64,000 nucleotides of DNA from Siphonodentalium dalli (Eukaryota > Mollusca > Scaphopoda > Gadilida > Siphonodentaliidae): positions 247,227,827 to 247,291,826 of the forward strand of contig CP136064.1 in NCBI GenBank assembly GCA_032622095.1, read 5' to 3'. The notes beneath the pieces are model-generated. The model was not told the DNA's origin. It saw nothing but the letters and a program-made list of their open reading frames with translations, and did no database searches. A program made the translations under genes and the position numbers. Below, piece after piece: positions 10,859-21,358 of this stretch (positions within the stretch are counted from its first letter, which is position 1; each line of letters begins with the position of its first letter).

Positions 10859-11365
10859 ATGTTCAAGCACGGCAGCGAACAATTTATTCTGCATTCAAAG
10901 ATGACTGCTGTAAACATAACCGATCTTGACGAGATGATGGTCCGTGGGGTATACTGTAAAGCAGTGTACGGCGAAGAAATATCTCTATTTTGGAGGGCAC
11001 TCAGCATTGGGGTTTACGGGACGACCGATGGATGGATGGTTCTGAGAGATGCGGTAGTTGACCTGTACTACACAGAGAGGGACGAACTTGGTGCGTCGGC
11101 ACAAGACTTACGGCACTCACCACTTTTGGCCGAATCAAGATTTATGGTTGAATAAGCGGCGACTGTTATACAGCGACCTATCGTCATGTTTGATGCTACC
11201 AAAGGCGGCTACAAATCAACACCAAGATTCAAGTCATCAATACCTCTAGTGTGGATCCCCCACGCTTGCCACGAGCATTATTGTGAATGCGAAATATGGA
11301 TGAGGAGAGGAGACAAATCAATTGAAGTTTTGTCGAACAAAGAAGTTCAATGTGGCGGATTCTAA
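10859..11365 (+). pseudogene. OTU-like cysteine protease domain remnant
   Basis: One frame runs 168 codons with a single internal TAA at 11,153-11,155. It contains GEEISLFWRALSIGVYGT, which aligns by eye with the OTU nucleophile region (D-G-N-C-L-F-R-A-L-S...YG). The position of the catalytic Cys is Ser and one residue is inserted. After the stop, AATVIQRPIVMFDATKGG fits the OTU core strand, and IPHACHEHYY fits the catalytic-His segment. OTU proteins cleave ubiquitin chains and are also carried by some mobile elements. It follows the Polinton capsid gene on the same strand and could be Polinton cargo or an independent remnant. Its GC content looks higher than its flanks. The family call rests on pattern recognition only. 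Confidence 0.5.
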
Positions 11366-11384
11366 ACTATAACAAAAATAAAAC

Positions 11385-11400
11385 GGCCCTTTTCAGGGCC
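11385..11400 (+). promoter_or_regulatory. Histone-type 3' stem-loop
   Basis: GGCCCTTTTCAGGGCC is a six-base-pair stem with a four-base loop and fits the animal histone mRNA 3'-end consensus (GGYYYTHTNHARRRCC). It is followed by ACCA and, about 12 bases on, purine-rich AAAAGAAACTC, similar to a histone downstream element that pairs with U7 snRNA. It lies 20 bp after the stop of the OTU-like ORF. No histone coding sequence is present upstream. Confidence 0.65.
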
Positions 11401-11541
11401 ACCAACTGATCGAAAAGAAACTCTTGATAGCTAATTGATATTTTCCAAAGTGAGATTTTCCTTTTGAAAAAAATAATTCTAAGTCCATTTTCATTTTTTA
11501 GATCAGAAATGTCACATCAATGACAGGAACATCTATCCTCA

Positions 11542-11817
11542 GGGGGGAACTATGGCCCAGTACCCCCCAGACATGGGCACTATGGCCCAGTACCCCCCAG
11601 ACATGGGCACTATGGTCCAGTACCCTCCAGACATGGGCACTATGGCCCAGTATCCCCCCGACATGGGCACTATGGCCCAGTGGGTCATAGTGCCCATGTC
11701 TGGGGGGTACTGGGCCATAGTGCCCATGTCTGGGGGTACTGGGCCATAGTGCCCATGTCTGGGGGGTACTGGGCCATAGTGCCCATGTCTGGGGGGTACT
11801 GGGCCATAGTGCCCCCC
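11542..11817. repeat. Palindromic 30-bp minisatellite (four units facing four units)
   Basis: A 30-bp unit containing GGCCCAGTACCCCCCAGACA is repeated four times. It then reverses at about 11,682 (GGCCCAGTGGGTCATAG) and continues as four inverted copies. The two arms of about 137 bp are nearly perfect complements and could extrude as a hairpin. ORFs here on both strands are just the translated repeat (GHYGPVPPR-type). Confidence 0.95.
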
Positions 11818-12608
11818 ATTACTACTAACGCCTTTCAAATATGGTTATCCCTATTCACAATGAGTAACTTGTTTTAAAATGACATGGTATGGAATGAGAC
11901 TATGGTTGGTAGACAAACTCTGAAGCGACAAAAAACAGAATCAAGTCGCATAATTCCGTAACATTGCCGTTGAATATAAAACGAACATATGGATATTGGT
12001 GCATAACTTGAATAAGCTATTACATCTAGATAAATTATCAGTGTATTTTTTTAGCAGATAATTGCACTCTATCAACAGTGAACATTTACTAATCCTTTAA
12101 TCATTAAGTTAAAATGTATAATACATAACTTGCCTTTAATTGTCAATATCACCTCGTAACTAAGAAATTATGACCAATACCACAAACTTCATATATAATT
12201 TAAATTTTGTTTACCTGTAACAATAAATATCGCATTTTAGCTAGTTGTCAACGAAATCCTTTCTTTTTAATTGGAAAGGAGAGTTGTACGAGAAAAAAAT
12301 GCTCCCCACACAAATAGTGGAGGACGAAGATAATCACATGTTATTCGGGATTATGCTGGATTAATTTCTGGCGAAGTTTTATTCACGATTAATTAATTTT
12401 AAAACAGTGGTATTCATCAAGACCAACCAAGACTTAAGTTCAACCCAAAAGTAAGAGGATCAGTTAATACCATGGTAAACGATTGATCATTGGCGATTGT
12501 AATCAAAGAGATGAAACATCAAAAACACCCAAGATACACAGGGCGCTCATTTCGGGACGGCATTGCTGTTACATCAATTTCTGACGTCAGAATTCAACAT
12601 ATCGTCGC
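11818..12608. other. AT-rich stretch, no recognised feature
   Basis: No ORF or repeat that I can support was found between the palindromic minisatellite and the MITE at 12.6 kb. Confidence 0.5.
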
Positions 12609-12955
12609 AAAAATACGCACATAATCGACCTATTATGTGAAATAGGTAGATAATGTGATTATTTGACTCTGAGATAAGCAGATAATGGACTCTTACCCGT
12701 TATTTCGTTTTATGGCGCTGGCCGCAGTGTAAACGCACGTTAAAGATTTCGTTTTATGGCGCTGGCCACAAGTTGGCTTATTTGTATCACTGTCCGCACA
12801 TAATCGGCTTAGAATCGCCTCATTATCAGTCGATATAATAATGTGACTAAACATTATCGACTCAACGACTCGAAAATGAGGCCATTCTAAGCAGATTATC
12901 TACTAAAACAAGTTCTATTATAAGCATATAATGTGCGGGTTTTCGGGACAACAGG
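12609..12955. mobile_element. MITE, family ACGCACATAATCGACCTAT
   Basis: A 350-bp element bounded by ACGCACATAATCGACCTAT on the left and GCATATAATGTGCGGGTTTTC on the right. Related copies lie in the opposite orientation at 50,612-50,930 and, partially, at 54,466-54,680. Internal landmarks are GCAGATAATGGACTCTTACC and TTTCGTTTTATGGCGC, the latter duplicated here. No coding capacity. Confidence 0.7.
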
Positions 12956-13706
12956 CTGCACAATTCGTGGGAGATAATTAATTTAATGATGCCACACAAA
13001 GCCATCACTTTGCTTGTTTGTCGGCGTTGTTTTTCCACTTCCTGTGTTCGTGGTTGTTTGTTCAGTGTATATTCGTGGTTGTTTGTTCCGTGTATATTTG
13101 AATAAAGCAGCAAAATCTCATTTGGAGAGCATAAGTGACTGGTGGTTCAAAACGGAGACAAACGATTTCTTGATGAATTAGATAAAGAGCCGGACAATTT
13201 TCTTAAGAGTTAGTTCTGCACAAAAAAAAAGTTAGTGAAAGCGCTACGCCCATTCTTATAACAATTGTCAATGATTCATTCTGGCCATTTACTGAAAGCT
13301 GGTTGTGTAATACGGCGTCAGTATGTATACATAACAACGTGCTACTTATTACAACTGATGAACAAACACAGAAACTGCAAATCGTAGGTTAATGTTGTTA
13401 CTGTATACTCTGAATACAAACGACTATTTAGGACCAAGAATATAGTCATATTGGTTACTTTAATGGTGAAACAAACAGATCTGATGCTTCCAATTCTTGT
13501 TATTTAAGCCATTTTTCTTTCAGCTATCCTAATTTGACATATCTTATAACTTTCGAGCCGTCAGCCATAATTTCATTATGAGTTTTTACTGTCATTCCGA
13601 AATGTTAGGTGTGAATTTAGCAAACCTTGGCCGATGATTCATCTGGACAGACACCCACGTGTTGGTTACCTATTCTATTAAGTGGACAAACATTTCAAGA
13701 ATGTAA
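12956..13706. other. No gene; one small tandem duplication
   Basis: Around 13,048-13,105 the segment CGTGGTTGTTTGTTC with its TGTATATT tail occurs twice head to tail. Otherwise no recognisable feature. Confidence 0.5.
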
Positions 13707-14437
13707 ATGATATTCCGTCTCAACCCACTGAGAGTAGAAGATGAGAAAAGGAAACTCTTTTTCATGGGTACCCTGATAAATTTACCATACACACATCGAG
13801 AAGCTCTTCAAATATTTGTGTTCAATATTCACGGGTACTTTTTGGATTTCTGGGAGCTATTATCCCCATTCTGTGGAAACATAAATTGTATGAGTACCTT
13901 GCCACATTTGCAGAAACGGGCTTCTTTCCCAACCAATCACAATGGAAGGCTACAGTGAAACAATATATGACGTCCTCGTCCGAAACACTTCAAGTGGACA
14001 ATGTAGCTGCTTTAGATTTCTTTCGGAATGTGAGGCGTTGTCGCATGTCATTCTGGAGGGGGTGGGAGTTATGTTGGGCCAATCTGAAATATCTCACAAT
14101 ATCAGTTCGAATGGCTAACATCCTCAACAGGACGACATACGATAACAACTCCCTTTGCAAACATTGCGAGCAATTGTACCATAATCAAGTAGATCATATG
14201 TGTTTGCACTGCTTCTCTCCGCATATCACTGATCTAAAAAACCACTTCTGGTATCGAATAATCAATATCTTCGATTTATCGACGTTCCTAATTCTGGATC
14301 GCCTATCGCCACAAGATTTCTTGATGTATTCATTTGGCTGTCAGTCTGTGAGTGGGTTGGATTCCTCAACCATCAACGACGAGGGTGATCTTTTTATTGA
14401 ATGTTTTTCATTCATATGCATTTTGTGCACTATTTAA
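13707..14437 (+). pseudogene. C-terminal fragment of a QADD-type LINE reverse transcriptase
   Basis: The first frame gives DEKRKLFFMGTLINLP, matching the DKRKLVLLGSLCR block of the intact LINE at 59-62 kb. A frame change near 13,890 leads to SFWRGWELCWANLK and then RMANILNRTTYDNNSLCKHC with a CxxC...HxxxxC zinc knuckle at about residues 92-112. It continues NHFWYRIINIFDL. The same tail recurs at 55,289-55,537. Only the post-RT region is present, so this is a broken copy of the clade, distinct from the 59-62 kb subfamily. Confidence 0.7.
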
Positions 14438-15037
14438 TCAGCGTACAATCACACACGTGGAGTGTGAAAGAGCATCGTTGTTATCTTATTGTCTCTATAT
14501 TATCACGGTAATTGTATGTATTGTTGTATATAACATCTCCCTTGAATGGAGGAATAAACAATCTCTCTCCTTACGGAAACACATCCGATGCCGATCTCCA
14601 CAACAGTGAGCATCCAGAGTTACATTGCAAAACAAATGACACTACCAAGTTCGATTTGCAAATGTTCAGTCGTGAAGTCAATCCCTTTATTCTCAGATAA
14701 GGAGTTGTCAACACCGCAGATCAGACGTAGTCAAATATGCACACACGGGTGTCAGAAAATATATTGCACTATGTGATTAATGTCGATGTTACATTCACTG
14801 AAAAACACATAAATCTATATTTAGCACACAGAACAGCAGTTCTGGGACCCAGATCAGTCTCGGGCCGTTTGATTACGCAGTGTGATAAACAGCGTTATCA
14901 ATATTGAGCTTTGGTGTTTATTTTCGGTGTATTAATCACCATCGATATAAGGGAATAAGTCGCAATGACTTTTACCTATTTTGCAGTTCAGATGTTTCAA
15001 GTTGATATAAGTATATGTAAGCGATAGTTTGTTGGCG
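14438..15037. other. No recognised feature
   Basis: Short overlapping ORFs up to about 85 codons occur, but none shows a domain or homologous copy in the window. Confidence 0.5.
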
Positions 15038-15430
15038 TTAATTCCTGCATATCGTATCCATAACGCTCCAACCATGCTGGAAGTCAAACAGTTCATTGAA
15101 TGTGTCAAGATTTTCTACTGCGAAAATATGTGCGGGCTGATTGTTCCATGCAGTGATTACTCTGTGTAAAGAAATGTTTTTGAACATCTTTCTTGACACA
15201 ATGTTTCTGTAATTTGTATTCGTGACCTCTGGTGCCTTTCTGCAATGCGTTCTGAAATAAATTATGTTTGTCCATGTTGAACAAACCATGAGTAATTTTG
15301 TACACTTCTATAATGTCTCATCTTTTTCGTCTATACTTTAGTGACATGAGGTTAGTCTTAACCAATCGATCCTTGTATGGAAGTTTCCAAAGCGATGGTA
15401 TCATATTGGTAGCTCTCCTCTGTATACTGA
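15038..15430 (-). pseudogene. CR1/RTE-like LINE RT C-terminal fragment
   Basis: On the minus strand, starting near 15,425, SLWKLPYKDRLVKTNLMSLK precedes RRKR, a stop, then DIIEVYKITHGL. In the next frame comes KMFKNISLHRVITAWNNQP. This is the conserved tail after the RT domain in many LINEs (YxxRL..L.L..L..RR.R.D.I..YK followed by FF..R....WN.LP). It has at least one stop and one frameshift. No RT core remains. Confidence 0.75.
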
Positions 15431-15705
15431 TGAATGATCATTAAGATACGTCTATGATACGAATGATGGTGATTGCACGTATTTAATTTTATCTACCATT
15501 TCCTATGAAATTCACTGATAAAATTGGCGACAACGAATTGGCGATAAAAACATCTGTATCGTTACTGCAGTGTGATACAAGGCGCCCGTGACGTCGTTGA
15601 CTGGTTCAAAATCGTGAATGAACTGACGTCACATAAATCGCGTGAAAAATCAAAACGACATTCCAACGTATATTCTTGCCTCTATAAACAAATAGTTCCT
15701 AGGTT

Positions 15706-16207
15706 TTAAAGGCATGGTTGGCCTTAGTTGCCGAAAATATTCATATTTGTTCCAAACACCGTAAACAGACAAACATTAAAACGCATACAGTTTCGTTCAT
15801 ATATACCATGACCATCGCGTAAACAGCATGCTATCATAAAGACTTACTATATTTTACCCAAGCAAGAGCCTGATTGTGTTACAGAAGACAGCACAGTGTC
15901 ACTGGCTAAGCACACACAAATGATATAAACGCTCTTTATTAGTTCCATATCGGGAATTCGGCAACAAAGAACGCTCTTTATGCTTACCATCATAATATAA
16001 ACAAACACCAGAAAAGTAACTTGTTATGCTTTTGTTTACATAACAATGGTCAAACAAATGACAATAACATACTGTTTATGCGATATTTCTTATTTGTATA
16101 CGGACAAAGTCTGTCTACATTTTGATGTTCTTTCTGTTTGTGGCGGTTTTTGATGGGTGGAAATATTTTCACAGGATACCCACCGCCAAGGCCAACCGTA
16201 CCTTTAA
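15706..16207. mobile_element. TTAA MITE family 1, copy 1
   Basis: About 500 bp bounded by TTAA. The terminal inverted repeats are AAGGCAYGGTTGGCCTTAG on the left and its complement (CCAAGGCCAACCGTRYCTTT) on the right. It contains the paired CGCTCTTTAT motifs at 15,930 and 15,972 (42 bp apart). Four other copies, one split and one diverged, are in the window. It has no ORF; a piggyBac-like transposase acting in trans would fit the TTAA ends (inference). Confidence 0.85.
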
Positions 16208-16780
16208 AATTATTTGATTGCCTACCATCACGGGTATTATGGTATAACATATCACAAAGTAACTAATATGTATTTGTTCAGTATTTATAATAAATTATAT
16301 AAAACATGCTGGTGTAAAGAGATTTTGTTCATTGAATTCAATTTCCGTTAGTCATATTCGAGTGAACTTGTAGGTTGGGAGAATTTAGCAAAGCGAGCTA
16401 ATCGCGTGACACAGATACCTTTGCAGGTTGGGAGAATTTACTCAAGAAAGCTAATCGTCGAACACAAATCCAATAATTATGCCACTTAAGAAACTCCTAA
16501 AATGTAATTTGTGCGGTGAATTCTGTCACACCAAAGGTAGATAAATGTGTTATGTACACAATATGTTTGTAACGATCCATGTATCGCGACTTGACTAATT
16601 TTCGGGCCACATAGCGACTCGGCGACCAAGGTCGCCATATGGCCACGAAAACTAGCCTCGTCGTGATACATCATAGTGAATCGTTACAAACACATTGTTT
16701 ATATACCACATATATATGTGTATTCAAATGGAGGTAATATATGTGAGTCCACATTGAATACAGGTAATATGTCACTAAAG
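16208..16780. repeat. Spacer with a 130-bp hairpin element and a short direct repeat
   Basis: At 16,565-16,691 GTTTGTAACGAT and TGTATCGCGA are mirrored by TCGTGATACA and ATCGTTACAAAC around a centre near 16,628, a non-coding foldback. At 16,373-16,456 the string GGTTGGGAGAATTTA, followed further on by GCTAATCG, occurs twice. No gene. Confidence 0.7.
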
Positions 16781-17212
16781 TTAAACGGACATGGTTCATT
16801 TGAGTGAACACAATTTATCTACGTAAAGTGGAAGGAGGTATAACGATAGGTTGAAAAACACACAAAAATATTGATATATATTATACCGGCTTCATGTGTT
16901 CTGAAAATTACTTCCCATGGTCACTGCCAATTAAAATTGTTCGCAGAAGTGAAACAGAAGCTTTTTACTTCTACTAAATCATGAATAGACTCAAACGGGA
17001 CGCTCTTCCGTTCCATGCCGATCACATGGCTGTTTGTGTTTGGGACCAAAAACAACGTGTTCTAAGTTGTAGTTGTTATGGCATCCATACGGTTCCGTGA
17101 AATGTAATGCTCGTTGAAAGGTAGTTCAAGTATTTATCGACCTATTTCGATACCAGAAACATCCAACAACGAATACAAGGCCTAATATGTGTATACCGCC
17201 AAGTGGCTTTAA
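16781..17212 (-). mobile_element. TTAA MITE family 2, copy 1
   Basis: Bounded by TTAA; ends are ACGGACATGG on the left and CCAAGTGGCT on the right, the inverse of the other copies. It contains a degraded paired CGCTCTT motif (about 16,959 and 17,001). It is the most diverged of the family members here. Confidence 0.7.
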
Positions 17213-17636
17213 AACCGCACGCAGTGTATCAAAAATGGAGAGAAAAAACTGTTCCTTTTCTAGGTCAACATGACCGCTTTCGCAGATTGCTGCTTTCAGC
17301 GGTCAAGTCGCTCTGTATAGATTTACTGGGTGTTTGCAATTAGGGACATAGAGAATAGTTTCTCAACTTTAATAAGTGAATAACATTGTAAACAAGATAA
17401 ATTCACCACAGTGAGTGATAACTTGTACACATTAGCTCATTGTATTAAAAGATTGCCGATCGAAGCGAGAAAATCGAAGACGGCCACCATTTTAGTAATA
17501 AAAAAATTCTCTTGATAGGAACCGGAAGCGGAACATAAGGTTGATCTCAATCGAGACAGTGACATTTGGTGCTCAATTTATCCTGTGAAATATATTGTAA
17601 GCTCAACATTCTGAAGAGAAATAATTTATTTTGCCC
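17213..17636. other. No recognised feature
   Basis: Unique-looking sequence between two TTAA MITEs. Confidence 0.5.
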
Positions 17637-18138
17637 TTAAAGGCACGTGCGGCCTTAATTGTCGAAAATATTCATATTTGTTCCAAACACCGTAAACAGA
17701 AAAATATTAAAACGCATACAGTTCCGTTCATATATACCATGACCATCGCGTAAACAGCATGTTATCATAAAGACCTACTATATTTTACATAAGCAAGAGC
17801 CTGATTGTGTTACAGAAGACAGCACAATGATACTGGCTAATCACACACAAATGGCATAAACGCTCTTTATTAGTTCCATATCAGGTATTCACCAACAAAG
17901 AACGCTCTTTATGTTTACCATCATAATATAAACAAACATCAGAAAAGTAACTTTTTATGCCTTTGTTTACATAACAATGGTCAAACATATGACCATAACA
18001 TACTGTTTATGCGATATTTCTTATTTGTATACGGACAAAGTCTATCTACATTTTGATGTTCTTTATGTTTGTGGCGGATTTTGACGGGTGGAGATATTTT
18101 CACAGGATACCCACCACCAAGGCCAACCGTGTCTTTAA
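17637..18138. mobile_element. TTAA MITE family 1, copy 2
   Basis: Same ends and interior as the copy at 15,706. The paired CGCTCTTTAT motifs are at 17,861 and 17,903. The 79-residue ORFs inside are by-products of the right end. Confidence 0.85.
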
Positions 18139-18725
18139 TATATCTGACAATTTATCAAAAGACCCGAATTACGGACATTTCGTTCCGGAATTTATTGATT
18201 CCGCCATTTTACATTACCATCTGTTGCAGACGTCACGCATGCACAGACCGTACAATTTATTACTTTACAATTTCGAGGAAGTATTTTTCTAATAAAACAC
18301 GATAAAATAACTAAATACATTTCCTATTGTATGAAAATCCGAGTTCTGTAACAGAATAAAGTTAAGAGCTACCCACGGAACACAGAAATTTCATTCTAGC
18401 GGTCGTATAATTTACGTTATTCGTTGCGCCAGGTGACCGGGTGCAAACCCCCAGTCCTTTATAACGGCACTACACTGAACTACGCACTACGTTCATGACT
18501 GAACTATTCCTTTTCCAATTACTGATAATCGCCCAATAACGAGAAGTCGCGAGTTGAAACCATTAGCTTGTCTGCATCAACTGTTACATTATAATTAAGA
18601 GTCTCGTGCTAGTTCTGGAGACACAAGTACGGTAGATCGAAAAAATCTATGAAATACTTTCATACAGACTTTATATCTCACTGAAAGACTTTCTAGTCAT
18701 AGTACAAACTTAGCAGAACAAAAGA
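18139..18725. other. No recognised feature
   Basis: No ORF or repeat that I can support. Confidence 0.5.
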
Positions 18726-19138
18726 TTAAAGCCACATGGCGGTTTGCGCTCCAAAATACACATAAACTTTTCCCGGTATCGAAATAGGTCGATATATATC
18801 TGAACTATCTTTCTACGATCATTATGAGACCCAAAAAGACGTAATGAAAAATAGAACTATGAACAGGGGTTGGGTCACAAACAAAAAAAACAGCCATTTG
18901 CACATGGAACAGAGCGTTCCGCGTTAGTCTATTTCTGATATGCTAGAAATAAAGAGCGTTTATTTTACTTCTGGCGAAAAATTGAAAACAGCTGGAAAAT
19001 GGCTGTGACGTTGGCAAGTGTTTTTCAGAACATATGAAGCCGGCATGCAATATGTCGTGTATTTATCGACCTACCGTATTCGTATCTCCAAATTACGTAG
19101 ACAAATATTGAATTTTCAAATGAGCCATGTTCGTTTAA
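18726..19138 (+). mobile_element. TTAA MITE family 2, copy 2
   Basis: Begins TTAAAGCCACATGGCGG and ends ATGAGCCATGTTCGTTTAA. The paired AAAGAGCG/AGAGCG motifs are at 18,914 and 18,956. Non-coding. Confidence 0.85.
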
Positions 19139-19946
19139 ATCTAACCTTTTTTTTTATTTAAGACTTTACAATTCATTCTGATTTGATCTGGCCAATTACG
19201 AAATGAATAGGGCCGACGTGTTACAGAGCGATCAGTTTCTCGGAATAATGCAGAATGAATTGTAACAGCTAACAGTATTAAATACAAATGTATTAATATG
19301 TATACATGATGACATCGTTAATACTGGAATCAGCGTAGCGAATGGACTGAAATCTGCCTTGCAGTTCGAGTACACGTGGTTTTCTTCAACATATAACAAT
19401 AAAGAGCGTTACGTGTTAGTTCATTCCTGATATGGTAACAATAAAGAGCGTTTATGCATCTTCTGATAGAAATACCTACTACCAAATTACAATCGAAAAT
19501 CATACATATATATTTTTATATTATTTAATGACTTGATTCAGATCATACCTAATCTCATAAGGATAAACTACCGTGGCATTCTTTTCGGGGAGTTTATGGC
19601 GGCTTTCTAGACTGAACGAGAGCTATAACGAAGAGTCCTTTGTTAAACTGGGGAGTTAAGTCATTCAGAAGAGATCCAGAGGTCACATGACATTCTTGAT
19701 AAGCAAAGATCAGACAATCCACACAAAAAGAGGTGCCAAGCCCAGGAAAGCTAACCCATTCAGTATGGTACGAATAGGAAGGTATCTAGCTCACAACAAA
19801 GTGAGTCATTTCCAAAGCTTCTTGTGTGTATGTACACACACGAACACTTTTCGTATAACCCTATAAGAGATCAATTCCATGGTCTACCGGTACTACCCCT
19901 TCAAATTATAAGCCTCCTGATAATACTGTATAATATTATCCATCCC
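19139..19946. repeat. Spacer with a 100-bp foldback and an isolated paired GAGCG cassette
   Basis: TTACAATTCATTCTG at 19,166-19,180 is exactly complementary to CAGAATGAATTGTAA at 19,251-19,265. At 19,398-19,452 two AATAAAGAGCGTT motifs 42 bp apart occur without recognisable MITE ends. The rest is unassigned. Confidence 0.65.
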
Positions 19947-20435
19947 TTAAAGGCACGGTTGGCCTTAGTTGTCGAAAATATTCATATTTGTTCCAAACAC
20001 CGTAAACAGTAAAACGCATACAGTTCCGTTCATATATACCATGACCATCGCATAAACAGCATGTTATAAAGACCTACTATATTTTACCTAAGCAAGGGTC
20101 TGATTGTGTTACAGAAGACAGCACAATGCTACTGGCTAATCACACACAAATGGCATAAACGCTCTTTATTAGTTCCATATAAGGTATTCACCAACAAAGA
20201 ACGCTCTTTATGTTTACCATCATAATATAAACAAACACCAGAAAAGTAACTTTTTACGCTTTTGTTTACATAACAATGGTCAAACATGACCATCACATAC
20301 TGTTAATGCGATATTTCTTAGTTGTATACGGACAAAGTATATCCACATTTTGATGTTATTTCTGTTTGTGGCGGTTTTTGACGGGTGGAAATATTTTCAC
20401 AGGATACCCACCGCCAAGGCCAACCGTGTCTTTAA
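19947..20435. mobile_element. TTAA MITE family 1, copy 3
   Basis: Complete copy with paired CGCTCTTTAT at 20,160 and 20,202. Its right-hand TTAA (20,432-20,435) is also the left-hand TTAA of the next copy, so the two are head-to-tail with one shared target site. Confidence 0.85.
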
Positions 20436-21358
20436 AGGCACGGTTGGCCTTAGTTGTCGAAAATATTCATATTTGTTCCAAACACCGTAAACAGACAAAC
20501 ACTAACGCGCATAGTTTCGTTCATAATCATATATACCATGACCATCGCGTAAACAGCATGCTATCATAAAGACTTACTATATTTTACATAAGCAAGAGCC
20601 TGATTGTGTTACAGAAGACAGCACAGTGTCACTGGCTAATCACACACAAATGATATAAACGCTCTTTATTAGTTCCATATCAGGAATTCAGCAACAAAGA
20701 ACGCTCTTTATGTTTACCATTGATTGATTTATTTTTGATATAAAGACATACATGTATATTGTTTTAACAGGTTACAAATATAATGAATTACAAGCAAAAA
20801 AGGAGTTTTTAACATAATTTCAGTTGTTAGGCTATATAAAAAATCACAAATTTTGAAGCAAAAATGAGGCTGTAAAGAAGTCAAAGTGAATACCAATGGT
20901 ATGATGGCTGAAATTTAGAAAAATCGTAGAGTACAAGCACGGCTAGATATCGGGGGTGGCACAAAAAGCACTCGAAGGCTTAATTCCATTGTGGTCCCCT
21001 GATATGCTACCGGCCACGAGGCAGACAATATAGTTTCTAAGAAATTCTCCATTTTAATACTAAAAAATAATGGTAATGACATCAATGTTAATATGTTAAT
21101 ATTATACATTGATAATGCCATCATCAATATGGATAATATAATTTATCATCATAAGTGCGTACATTTACAAGTAATCTTATGATTGTGAATATGTTTATTT
21201 TAAAAGAAATGTTCTTTTCGCCGACCAGGTGGATGGTGGATGAGACGCCTGGCAGATCCATTTTACATGACAAGTCTGTCAATCGTCCCACTCACCGGGT
21301 CTATGAATACTGACAGAGATGAGTAATTGATTGGCAAAATTTTGGTCACAGTTTCAAT

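Noticed and set aside
11539-11877. Overlapping Pro/Tyr-rich ORFs on both strands as a repeat protein
   Set aside because: They are read-through of the palindromic 30-bp minisatellite on both strands, with no start context or flanking coding sequence.
18420-18470. tRNA- or SINE-like B box near GGGTGCAAACCCCC
   Set aside because: No matching A box, cloverleaf or poly-A/T tail could be built around it.
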